DNA from: Duganella qianjiadongensis
Lineage (GTDB): Bacteria > Pseudomonadota > Gammaproteobacteria > Burkholderiales > Burkholderiaceae_D
Assembly: GCF_009857915.1 (NCBI RefSeq)
Contig: NZ_WWCM01000002.1
Coordinates: forward strand, 558,001 to 622,000
Reading direction: 5' to 3'
DNA: 64,000 nucleotides
In this document: positions 25,450 through 33,313 of the stretch, in pieces
Layout: every line of letters starts with the position of its first letter
Numbering within the stretch: position 1 is the first letter of the stretch
The notes under the pieces: model-generated
Told to the model about the DNA's origin: nothing
What the model saw: the letters and a program-made list of their open reading frames with translations, nothing else
Database searches by the model: none
Translations under genes and position numbers: made by a program

Positions 25450-26094
25450 ATGCCGATTAAAACATCATCTATCCGAAACTACCTTAACACCAACCCACTG
25501 CAGGAATGCTCGCGCAAAAATATCGAAAACAGAATTAAGGCGCTGGAGTCGAAAACCGTCCATCCGACGCAGCCCACCATTGCACGCGCTTCCAGCAAAA
25601 GCAGCCCTTACAAACTGGTGACCAACCTTTTTGAACGCGTCCGGATTGCGTTGTTTAGCAACACGGCTGAAAAACGAATCCGTGCAATCGCGCGACTCAA
25701 TACTTTCGTCGCGCTTGAATCGTCAGCGCAAAATCCCAAAGAAAAAAAATGGTATGCGACCGCTATAGATATTTCGCTAGCTAAATGCAAGGAAACGGGG
25801 GTGGCTGTGCCGCGGGATGCCCTAAGTAAGGCCTATGAAAGAGATGGATTGACTAGTCCAGCCTATGCGGTGTGGGAAAATTATTGCAACGAAAAAAAAC
25901 TGACTTCCACATTGGCCCTGACGCTAGGCGACGTAGCTAGCAACGATCCGTTTGCCGATATTAGTGAAACTGCAACAATGTTCTCGATACATGCAGCACC
26001 GGCAGAATATTGTATGAATCCGTTCGGCATGGAGCCTGTTCGCTCTGGCGGCAATAACTTGACTCCGTTCGATCCGAATGAATCGTGGTCCTAG
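25450..26094 (+). CDS. Orphan AT-richer gene, function unknown
   Basis: The 214-residue protein begins MPIKTSSIRNYLNTNPLQEC and has no signal peptide or membrane span. The N-terminal 60 residues are Ser/Thr/Asn/Lys-rich and look disordered. A helical middle follows (residues 60-150, YKLVTNLFERVRIALFSN, KKWYATAIDISLAKCK, DALSKAYERDGLTSPAYAVWENY) and then a Pro/Gly/Asn-rich tail. Base use is visibly more AT-rich than in the neighbours (AAA, AAT, TTT codons frequent), a sign of transfer. It lies downstream of dctM and upstream of the patatin gene, on the same strand. The layout resembles a secreted effector, but no family match is recognised. The same frame stays open after its TAG to 26312. Confidence 0.65.
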   Translation: MPIKTSSIRNYLNTNPLQECSRKNIENRIKALESKTVHPTQPTIARASSKSSPYKLVTNLFERVRIALFSNTAEKRIRAIARLNTFVALESSAQNPKEKKWYATAIDISLAKCKETGVAVPRDALSKAYERDGLTSPAYAVWENYCNEKKLTSTLALTLGDVASNDPFADISETATMFSIHAAPAEYCMNPFGMEPVRSGGNNLTPFDPNESWS

Positions 26095-26175
26095 TCGGGC
26101 AAAGTCGAGCGCGTCAACGGCTATTTTCGACTAAAGCCGGTTTGCCTGGCCGTGCGTAAGTGCAGCGGCCCAAGA

Positions 26176-26210
26176 CAAAAACCCCTTGTGGCGTTTAGTC
26201 CACACGGGGT
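26176..26210 (-). terminator. Hairpin with minus-strand U-run between the orphan and patatin genes
   Basis: Arms ACCCCTTGTGG (26181-26191) and CCACACGGGGT (26200-26210) with one mismatch and an 8-nt loop. On the minus strand five U follow (26176-26180). No minus-strand gene is known to its right, so its role is unclear. The rest of the 246-bp gap is unassigned. Confidence 0.45.
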
Positions 26211-26340
26211 GCGGCGCACGGCCCGCTGCGCGCCCCGGCGGAAATCAGAAAAGAACCATCACAGACTGATGTTATCCAGTATCCCGGCCTGCAGCGCAGC
26301 GATGCAGTTGGGATAAGACCTGATTTAAGTAAGTGAGATC

Positions 26341-27669
26341 ATGCATATCAGTCAGAAAGAACATACTATTCTCTATGAATATGATCAGGCGCTACAGCAG
26401 GCCGGCGGGCGTGATTTTCAATTTCGCATAGACGGCCGGAGCTATTCGGTAACTGCCTGCGCGACCAGTCATCTGCAGGTGCGCTGCCGCAGCACCTGGG
26501 CACGCTGGACCGGCAAATGGCTCGATCAGTCTGCGCAGATAGAAAGCACGCTACGCCGGCACTACGCCAGCTATCAGCAACAGAATTTACCAAGCTATCA
26601 GTCGATTTGTTTTAGTGGCGGCGGCGCCAAGGGGATCGCTTATAGCGGCGTGATACGCCAGCTGGGCAAGCGGCTGGGCGCTGTGCGGCAGGTATCGGGC
26701 GCCTCGGTAGGCGCCTTGACTGCCATGCTGGTGGCGGCGGGCGCCGACAGTGACGGTATCGCCAAAATATTCCGCTCCCAGCCAAGCCGGCTGGATCAGG
26801 AGCTTCTGAAGCAGAGCTTGCGCGCAGCACTGTGCCAGTGCTTGTCGCCCTATCGCGCCATATTTGCACAGGTATTGCATCTGGCCGAAACGCAAGTGAG
26901 CGACGACATGCTGCGCGATATCAGTTTCGGACAACTCGATGCGCTACGGATAGCCTTGCAAAATCAGGGAAATTATTCCTTGAAGGAGCTTTTCGTCAAT
27001 GCCAGCCTGTTCGACCAAGCGCGCAATCTTGGCGGCGAAGTCTTGCTCTCCGCAGCAACCACGCCTGATCTGCCTTTATGGCAGGCAGGTATCGCCAGCG
27101 CGGCCTTACCGCTGGCGCTGCCGCCCGTGGCCATTCCCAACCATATGCTGCTGCAAGGCGCGGTATATGGCGCGGACCAGCCGGAGCATGCAGTTTTGCT
27201 GCGCGATGGGGGCTTGCAGAACAACTTGCCACACCTTTATCTACATCCCGTCAACAAATTAATTCTCGGTTTCAGCTCGGACCGGCATCTGGCCGCCCAT
27301 GGCCCGACATGGGTATCCCGCATCAAGGAATTTCTATGCGGAGAACCGGCCTATGCCCGCCGCTATGCAGATCTACAGCTGGCACAGTCATACGGCATGC
27401 ATTACATCGATGCCGGGGTCGGCACCTTGCAGATCAAGGCAGCAATCGCCCGCTACACCGAGCTTACTGATCGATCTGCGCGCGATTTTAACTTTTACGA
27501 GATTGTGCAGCGCCCCGTAGCGGGCCAGCCTGCCCCCTGCTCCGCTGAGCAGAGCTGGAAGCAGCTCAATGCGAGAAAATATGCGACCGCGGGCGAGAAG
27601 TCAGGCTTCTGGGACTGGTGGTATCAAGCACGCCATGGGATGCCGGCCAAATCGGCTACAGGGAGCTGA
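26341..27669 (+). CDS. Patatin-like phospholipase
   Basis: The 442-residue protein has a patatin lipase domain with all catalytic parts: the oxyanion loop GGGAKG (residues 93-98), the nucleophile elbow GASVG with Ser122, and the catalytic aspartate in DGG (289-291). Patatins hydrolyse acyl chains from phospholipids. The first 86 residues are an extra domain without signal peptide, and about 120 residues follow the DGG. That layout, and the lack of a signal, resembles injected patatin toxins such as ExoU more than housekeeping RssA/YchK, but this is inference. It sits in the accessory insert between dctM and dctP. No immunity-like or chaperone-like partner is obvious. Confidence 0.88.
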   Translation: MHISQKEHTILYEYDQALQQAGGRDFQFRIDGRSYSVTACATSHLQVRCRSTWARWTGKWLDQSAQIESTLRRHYASYQQQNLPSYQSICFSGGGAKGIAYSGVIRQLGKRLGAVRQVSGASVGALTAMLVAAGADSDGIAKIFRSQPSRLDQELLKQSLRAALCQCLSPYRAIFAQVLHLAETQVSDDMLRDISFGQLDALRIALQNQGNYSLKELFVNASLFDQARNLGGEVLLSAATTPDLPLWQAGIASAALPLALPPVAIPNHMLLQGAVYGADQPEHAVLLRDGGLQNNLPHLYLHPVNKLILGFSSDRHLAAHGPTWVSRIKEFLCGEPAYARRYADLQLAQSYGMHYIDAGVGTLQIKAAIARYTELTDRSARDFNFYEIVQRPVAGQPAPCSAEQSWKQLNARKYATAGEKSGFWDWWYQARHGMPAKSATGS

Positions 27670-27679
27670 ATCAGGCCCG

Positions 27680-27708
27680 GGCAGCACCCGCGAGCGCGGG
27701 TGACTGCC
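27680..27708. terminator. Hairpin between convergent patatin gene and dctP
   Basis: Inner arms CACCCGC (27685-27691) and GCGGGTG (27696-27702) are extended by GGCAG (27680-27684) and CTGCC (27704-27708) with a one-base bulge. A stable stem without T-run between convergent genes. Confidence 0.6.
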
Positions 27709-27724
27709 GGATCAGGCTGGCCGC

Positions 27725-28711
27725 TTACTTGGCAGCTTCCTTGTTGATTGCAGAGATCAGGTCTTTACCAATACGGCCTTCCATATCCTTCTGCACCGGC
27801 AGCAGGGCTTTACGCCATTCAGCCTGCTCTTTTACGCTCGGCGTATAGATTTCCGTCTTGCCGGCCTTCTTGATAGCATCGAGCGCCATGTCGTTGTCGC
27901 GCTGGGCGATGGCTTTCTCGAACGTGGTGGCATCCTTCATGGCTTTGTCCAGCGCGGCACGGATATCGGCCGGCAAACCGTCCCAGAACTTCTTGTTGAC
28001 GATGACCGCATAGCCCAGATAGCCGTGATTGGATACCGTCACATGCTTCTGCACTTCATGCATCTTCTGGGTGTACATATTCGATGGCGGATTCTCGGTA
28101 CCGTCCACCACGCCGGTCTGCAGTGCCTGATACACTTCGGAGAAGGCCAGCACCTGCGGATTGGCGCCCAGCGCACGCATCTGCGCGTCCAGCACTTTGG
28201 ACGACTGGATACGCATTTTCAGGCCTTTGAAGTCGCTCACTGCGTGCAGCGGCTTGTTCGCCGACATTACCTTGAAGCCGTTATCCCAGAAGGCCAGGCC
28301 GGTAATACCTTTAGGCTCCAGCTTTTTCAGCAGGCTCTTGCCGATTTCGCCTTCCGTCACGTTATACAGTGCCGTCTTCGACGGGAAAATGTAAGGCAGG
28401 TCAAACGCTTCGAATTCCTTCACGCCCAGCGGGCCGAATTTGGCCAGCGATGGCGCCAGCATCTGCACGGCGCCCAGCTGCAGCGCTTCCAGTTCTTCCT
28501 TGTCTTTATACAGCTGGCTGTTCGGATATACCTCGACCTTGACGCGGCCGTTGGTGGCTTTTTCTGCCAGCTGCTTGAAGCGCTCTGCAGCCTGTCCTTT
28601 CGGCGTATCCGTTGCCACCACGTGGCTGAATTTGATCACGATAGGTGCCTGGGCATAGGCATTGATGCTCAGGGCGGCGCCCAGAGCCAGAAGCATGGCG
28701 TTGAGTTTCAT
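27725..28711 (-). CDS. dctP: TRAP transporter periplasmic solute-binding protein (DctP)
   Basis: The 328-residue protein has a cleavable signal (MKLNAMLLALGAALSINAYA) and the DctP/SBP7 fold. Typical segments are IVIKFSHVVATDTPKGQAAERFK, LQLGAVQMLAPSLAKFG, the arginine-containing DFKGLKMRIQSSKVLDAQMRALG that contacts the carboxylate, and EVYQALQTGVVDGTENPPSN. It delivers an organic acid, probably a C4-dicarboxylate, to DctQM. It is encoded apart from and opposite to dctQM, with an accessory insert between, and divergent from a DctS-like kinase, so both promoters share the 128 bp at 28712-28839. A conserved arginine is present, so it should bind ligand. Confidence 0.94.
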   Translation of the reverse strand: MKLNAMLLALGAALSINAYAQAPIVIKFSHVVATDTPKGQAAERFKQLAEKATNGRVKVEVYPNSQLYKDKEELEALQLGAVQMLAPSLAKFGPLGVKEFEAFDLPYIFPSKTALYNVTEGEIGKSLLKKLEPKGITGLAFWDNGFKVMSANKPLHAVSDFKGLKMRIQSSKVLDAQMRALGANPQVLAFSEVYQALQTGVVDGTENPPSNMYTQKMHEVQKHVTVSNHGYLGYAVIVNKKFWDGLPADIRAALDKAMKDATTFEKAIAQRDNDMALDAIKKAGKTEIYTPSVKEQAEWRKALLPVQKDMEGRIGKDLISAINKEAAK

Positions 28712-28744
28712 GGAGTCTCCAGAAGGAAGGAAAATACGGTATTG

Positions 28745-28775
28745 TTCTAGTGTGAACGATTCTCACCATCCTAGA
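28745..28775. promoter_or_regulatory. Nested inverted repeats in the dctP-dctS divergent promoter
   Basis: TCTAG (28746-28750) and CTAGA (28771-28775) enclose GTGA (28752-28755) and TCAC (28763-28766). The site lies midway between the divergent starts, where the DctR-like regulator would be expected to bind. No binding consensus for this regulator is known to me, so the call rests on symmetry and position. Confidence 0.4.
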
Positions 28776-28839
28776 CAAGCCCTGCAACTGTGGAAAACCA
28801 CAATGGCGAGCAGCGTGCAAGGCGATACCCTGAACGCCC

Positions 28840-30867
28840 ATGACCGACTCCACCACCACCTCCTCCACCGGCCGGCGCGGCCTGTCCAGCAGCGCGCTGC
28901 GCTGGCTGCTGCCCATTGTGCTGGTACTGTTTTTTCTGGCAATATTAATCTGGCTGCCATGGCAGGCACGCCAGATGGAAAGCACGGAGCGGCAGGAACA
29001 GCTGATCGCCGACACGCTGTGGGTAGAGCAGACCATACGCTTTCAGCTGGGCCGCGATGAAGAGTCGCTGCGCGCGCTGGCCAACGAAATCGGCGCGGTG
29101 CACCTGAGCGACGAACAGCTCAAGGCACGCCTGACACGCCTGCTGAAAAACGGCCATGAATTCCTCCGCGTGGTGTGGCTGCGGCCCGATGGCAGCCTGC
29201 ACGCCAGCAGCGACGCCATCCCCCTGCCGGTGCGGCTGACCCAGGCCTCGGCATCCACCATGGAACTGGTGCGCAAGACCCGCAAACCGATGTACACCCA
29301 GCCCGAAGTCCAGAGCGGCAACCCGAATGCGGCGCCGGCCGCCGTGCTGATGGACTACCACGTACCGCTGTTCCGCGGCGACGAATATCTGGGCGATCTG
29401 GTGGCCACTTACCAGACCAGCGTGCTGCTGGAAGAAATGGTGCCATGGTGGTTTGCGCAGGATAATCAGGTATCGCTGATCGACCGCGACGACCGCCTGC
29501 TGGCGCGCCGCGCTGCGGCCGGCCCCGGTCACGGCGTGTACACCCACAAGCGCGCACTCGATCTGCCCGGCGCCAACATCACGCTGGTGACGGACAGCGT
29601 GAAGAGCGAACCCAAGCTGCTGCCCAATCTGCTGGTCGGTTCCGTCATCGTGCTGTCGCTCGGCCTGCTATGGAGCCTGCTGGCTCTGTGGGGCCACATC
29701 TCGCGCCGTCTGGCCGCCGAAGGCGCGCTGCGCCAGCAGATGTCGTTCCGCACGGCGATGGAGAATTCGCTGGTGACCGGCCTGCGCGCACGCGATCTGG
29801 AAGGCCGCATCACCTACGTCAATCCGGCTTTCTGCCAGATCGTCGGCTATCCGGCCGAAGAAATTGTCGGCAAGCTGCCGCCCATGCCCTACTGGGCGCC
29901 CGAAGCCATGGCCGAATACCAGACCCGCTTCGCCTCGGTGCTGGCCGGTAAAGTCACGCCGCAGTTCGAAACCTATTTCCAGCGCCCCGATGGCGAGCGC
30001 GTGCCGGTACTGATCTTCGAAGCGCCGCTGGTGGATAACAACGGCAAGCAGACCGGCTGGATGGGCTCCATCCTCGACATCTCCGACCGCAAGCGGGTGG
30101 AAGAACTGAATCGCCAGCAGCAGGAAAAGCTGCAGTCCAGCGCGCGCCTTGCCACCATGGGCGAAATGGCTTCCATGCTGGCGCATGAACTGAACCAGCC
30201 GCTGGCCGCCATTTCCAGCTATACCACCGGAGCCCTGAATATCCTCAAGCGGGCCGCCGGCCAGCACGCCACGGTCGAAGCCAGCGCGCTGATTCCTGCA
30301 CTGGAGCAGGCCAGCACGCAGGCGCAGCGGGCCGGCCAGATCATCCGCAGCGTGCATAAATTCGTCAAGAAGAGCGAACCGCAGCGCCAGCAGATCGCCA
30401 TTGCGCCGCTGCTGGAAGGCATACGCACGCTGATCGAACTGCAGGCGCGTCAGGCCTTCGTGTCGTATAAAACCAGCATCCCCGACGATCTGCCGCCCGT
30501 GCTGGCGGACCGCGTGATGATAGAACAGGTGCTGCTCAACCTGAGCCGCAACGGCATCGAAGCCATGCAGCACATACCGCCCCAGCGCCGCGTGCTGAAA
30601 ATCCAGGCCACCTATCTGCCCGCAACGGCACAGGTCAGCGTCGAAGTGATCGACCAGGGCCACGGCATACCGGAGGATGTAGCGCAGCGCCTGTTCTCGC
30701 CGTTCTTCTCGACCAAGGCCGAAGGCATGGGCATGGGCCTCAATATCTGCCGAACCGCGATAGAATTCCATGGCGGGACACTGACCCATAGCGCTAACCC
30801 GCAAGGGGGCACCATATTTACCTTCGTACTGCCGGCAACCACGGACAGCACGAAAACGGAGACATAA
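28840..30867 (+). CDS. dctS: Membrane sensor histidine kinase, DctS-like
   Basis: The 675-residue kinase has two membrane spans (about residues 21-43 and 268-290) around a large periplasmic double-Cache-like sensor domain, then a PAS domain at about 305-425. The DHp helix carries the phospho-accepting His in MLAHELNQPLAAISSYTTG near residue 447. The ATPase domain has an N-box (LLNLSRNGIEAM) and DQGHGIPEDV, then GMGMGLNICRTAIEFHGG. This is the plan of DctS/DctB kinases that sense dicarboxylates outside the cell. The regulator gene follows after 3 bp, and dctP lies divergently upstream. The dctS symbol is by similarity of plan and context. Confidence 0.88.
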   Translation: MTDSTTTSSTGRRGLSSSALRWLLPIVLVLFFLAILIWLPWQARQMESTERQEQLIADTLWVEQTIRFQLGRDEESLRALANEIGAVHLSDEQLKARLTRLLKNGHEFLRVVWLRPDGSLHASSDAIPLPVRLTQASASTMELVRKTRKPMYTQPEVQSGNPNAAPAAVLMDYHVPLFRGDEYLGDLVATYQTSVLLEEMVPWWFAQDNQVSLIDRDDRLLARRAAAGPGHGVYTHKRALDLPGANITLVTDSVKSEPKLLPNLLVGSVIVLSLGLLWSLLALWGHISRRLAAEGALRQQMSFRTAMENSLVTGLRARDLEGRITYVNPAFCQIVGYPAEEIVGKLPPMPYWAPEAMAEYQTRFASVLAGKVTPQFETYFQRPDGERVPVLIFEAPLVDNNGKQTGWMGSILDISDRKRVEELNRQQQEKLQSSARLATMGEMASMLAHELNQPLAAISSYTTGALNILKRAAGQHATVEASALIPALEQASTQAQRAGQIIRSVHKFVKKSEPQRQQIAIAPLLEGIRTLIELQARQAFVSYKTSIPDDLPPVLADRVMIEQVLLNLSRNGIEAMQHIPPQRRVLKIQATYLPATAQVSVEVIDQGHGIPEDVAQRLFSPFFSTKAEGMGMGLNICRTAIEFHGGTLTHSANPQGGTIFTFVLPATTDSTKTET

Positions 30868-30870
30868 AGC

Positions 30871-31458
30871 ATGCTGCATATCGTTGATGATGAAGAAGTG
30901 GTGCGTGACGCACTGACCTGGCTGGCCACCTCGCGCGGCATCAGTTCGCGCAGCTATGCTTCGGCACTGCAGCTGCTGCGCCATGCCGATAGCGGCCAGT
31001 TCGATCCGGACGGCGATTGCGTGCTGCTCGATGTGCGTATGCCCGACATGAACGGCATTGCCGCTTTCGACCAGTTATCGACCCGTGGCCTGACCCAGCG
31101 CATGCCGGTGATTTTCCTTACCGGCCATGGCGATGTGCCTATGGCGGTTGACGCGCTCAAGCGCGGCGCGTTCGACTTCTTCGAAAAACCGTTTAACGAC
31201 AACCAGCTGATGGACCGCGTGCAGGAAGGTCTGGCCGGTTCGCGCAAGGCCGGCGAAATGGCGCAGGTGCACGCCCGCCTCGCCACGCTGTCGGCACGCG
31301 AACGCGAAGTGCTGGACCTGATACTGGCGGGGAAAATGAACAAGGTGGTGGCCGATGAACTGGGCATCAGCATGCGCACGGTGGAAGTGCACCGCGCGCA
31401 TATCTTCGACAAGATGCAGGTAAAAACTGCGGTCGAACTGGCCGGCCTGCTGAAGTAG
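30871..31458 (+). CDS. dctR: FixJ/NarL-type response regulator, DctR-like
   Basis: The 195-residue regulator has a receiver domain with Asp in CVLLDVRMPDMNG near residue 54, Thr in IFLTGHGDVPMAV and Lys in FEKPF, then a LuxR-type helix-turn-helix (LSAREREVLDLILAGKMNKVVADELGISMRTVEVH). That is the FixJ/TtrR/DctR plan and not the sigma-54 AAA+ plan of DctD, so the TRAP genes should be sigma-70-type promoters. It starts 3 bp after the kinase gene, so the two form an operon. It likely controls dctP and perhaps dctQM. It converges with the DUF885 gene. Confidence 0.9.
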   Translation: MLHIVDDEEVVRDALTWLATSRGISSRSYASALQLLRHADSGQFDPDGDCVLLDVRMPDMNGIAAFDQLSTRGLTQRMPVIFLTGHGDVPMAVDALKRGAFDFFEKPFNDNQLMDRVQEGLAGSRKAGEMAQVHARLATLSAREREVLDLILAGKMNKVVADELGISMRTVEVHRAHIFDKMQVKTAVELAGLLK

Positions 31459-31494
31459 CCCGCAGGCCGCCTTATTATTGTTACTGGCGCCGTG

Positions 31495-33273
31495 TCAGCC
31501 CTTCTTCTGCGCCGCGATCCACTCGTCCACCACCTGCTCCAGCACGGCCAGCGGCACATTGCCCGTCTCCAGCACGGTGTTGTGGAAAGCCTTGAGCGAG
31601 AAACGCTCGCCCAGCGCCTGCTGGGCACGGGCACGCAGCTCCAGGATGCGCATCATGCCGATCTTGTAGGAGCAGGCCTGGCCCGGCATGGCCACATAGC
31701 GCTCCACCTCCGCCGGCGTGATGCCGTAATCGATGCCCTGCTGGCGCGTCCATTTCATCGCGTGCAGGCCGGTATCAACCACTAGCCGGCGCGCGCGGAA
31801 CAGCTCCGCATCGAGCTGGCCCAGATGGCCCACGACATCGCCGTCATACCAGTGGTTTTCCACCGCCAGCTGCTCGGCATACAGCGCCCAGCCCTCGCCA
31901 TAAGCCGAGCCGACCGGGAATACGCGGTCGCGCCGATAGCGTGGCAGCTGATTGTTTTCCTGCTGCAGCGCCACCTGGAAATGGTGGCCCGGCACACCCT
32001 CATGGTAGGTCAGCGTACGCAGGCCGACGATGCGGAACACAGGACCCGGCATCGGCGCCCAGAAAATACCGGGGCGGGTGCCGTCATTGGCCGGCCCCGT
32101 GTAGTGGGCCGCTGCCGTTTTTTCCGTAAACGGCGGCTCGCGCCTGACCACCACCGGCGCTTTGGGCGTGATGTCGAACAGTTCGCGCGAGCGTTTCTCC
32201 GCATCGCGCAGCACTTCTTCATAGCGCGCCAGCAGCGCCGGACGCGGCTCGGCTTCCTGCGGCTGCTGGTCCTTTTCCAGCCTGGCCATACGCTCCTTGG
32301 TACTGCCTTCCGTATAGCCCAGCGATACCAGCAGGCCATCCATTTCCTTCTCGATGCGAGCTACTTCGCGCAGGCCGATCTGGTGCACCTGCTCGGGCGT
32401 GTAATTGGTCGAGGTCATCTGTTTAAGCAGCACGGCATAGGCCTTATCGCCATTGGGCAGACGCCACAGGCCCGCATCGCTGGTGGTATGCGGCAGCTGC
32501 TCCTGCAGCAGCGTGCGGACGCGCTGATAGGCCGGCAGCACCGACTGGCGCACGATGTTCTCGGCACTGGCAGCAAACTGCTGCTGGGCTTCCGGCCCCA
32601 GCTCCTTCACGGCCGCCATGCGCTGCCTGAGCGACACCACCAGCACATTGGCTTCCGCTCCGCCTTCGAGGAAGCGGTCCAGCTGGCCGATGGAAGACTG
32701 GGTCAGGAAGGTCGGCATCAGGATGCCGCGCGCGCCCAGTCCGCGCGCCTGCAGTATGCCGGTATCGATCTTGCCCGCTACCGCCTGCAGCCGCACCAGA
32801 TAATTTTCCACATCGCGCTGGTTGCGGATAGGGTGGGCCTGACTGAGGAAATTCACCAGCTGTACATGCAGACCGCCAAACTGGTTGAACACGAAGTTAT
32901 AGTCGGCATAGGCATAGTTTTCCACCTGTCCCTGCAGGTTCCAGCGGATGGTAGCGGCGCTGGCGCGCTGCTGCGGCGTGAGCTTGTGCAGGTCCATCTT
33001 GTCCAGCTGGGCCAGCGCCTTCTTGGCTGCCGCCACGTCACGCGCCCGCTGCACGATGGAATTGGGCGTCAGCTTGCGGTCCAGCGCATCCTGCTCCTTG
33101 CCGCTGAAATACTGCTTGAGCGTGGCCTGCTCCGGATCGTTGCGCACGCGGGTAGTGGCCAGATTATCGGCCCACTGGTCAAAGCTGAGTGCCTGCGCCG
33201 GCAGACTGGCTGCAAAACTCAGCACAGCACTGGCGGTGGCAAGAAACACGATGGCGTGGCGCGGAGTAGGCAT
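31495..33273 (-). CDS. DUF885 family secreted putative metallopeptidase
   Basis: The 592-residue protein has a signal peptide (MPTPRHAIVFLATASAVLSFAASLPAQA) and the DUF885 body. The likely zinc site is the gluzincin-like YHEGVPGHHFQ segment, backed by the later GEGWALYAEQLAVE. Related proteins are predicted periplasmic or secreted peptidases, and some members of the group cleave small peptides. GAGGAAG precedes the ATG at 33273-33271, so an upstream in-frame start is not preferred. It stands alone. Substrate unknown. Confidence 0.85.
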   Translation of the reverse strand: MPTPRHAIVFLATASAVLSFAASLPAQALSFDQWADNLATTRVRNDPEQATLKQYFSGKEQDALDRKLTPNSIVQRARDVAAAKKALAQLDKMDLHKLTPQQRASAATIRWNLQGQVENYAYADYNFVFNQFGGLHVQLVNFLSQAHPIRNQRDVENYLVRLQAVAGKIDTGILQARGLGARGILMPTFLTQSSIGQLDRFLEGGAEANVLVVSLRQRMAAVKELGPEAQQQFAASAENIVRQSVLPAYQRVRTLLQEQLPHTTSDAGLWRLPNGDKAYAVLLKQMTSTNYTPEQVHQIGLREVARIEKEMDGLLVSLGYTEGSTKERMARLEKDQQPQEAEPRPALLARYEEVLRDAEKRSRELFDITPKAPVVVRREPPFTEKTAAAHYTGPANDGTRPGIFWAPMPGPVFRIVGLRTLTYHEGVPGHHFQVALQQENNQLPRYRRDRVFPVGSAYGEGWALYAEQLAVENHWYDGDVVGHLGQLDAELFRARRLVVDTGLHAMKWTRQQGIDYGITPAEVERYVAMPGQACSYKIGMMRILELRARAQQALGERFSLKAFHNTVLETGNVPLAVLEQVVDEWIAAQKKG

Positions 33274-33313
33274 GATCTTCCTCGGTAAGTCGATCACGCG
33301 AGTGTAGCGCAGT

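Noticed and set aside
28751..28767. CRP-type site (TGTGA...TCAC) between dctP and dctS
   Set aside because: The half-sites are seven bases apart rather than six, and the right arm ends TCACC. This does not fit the CRP consensus well.
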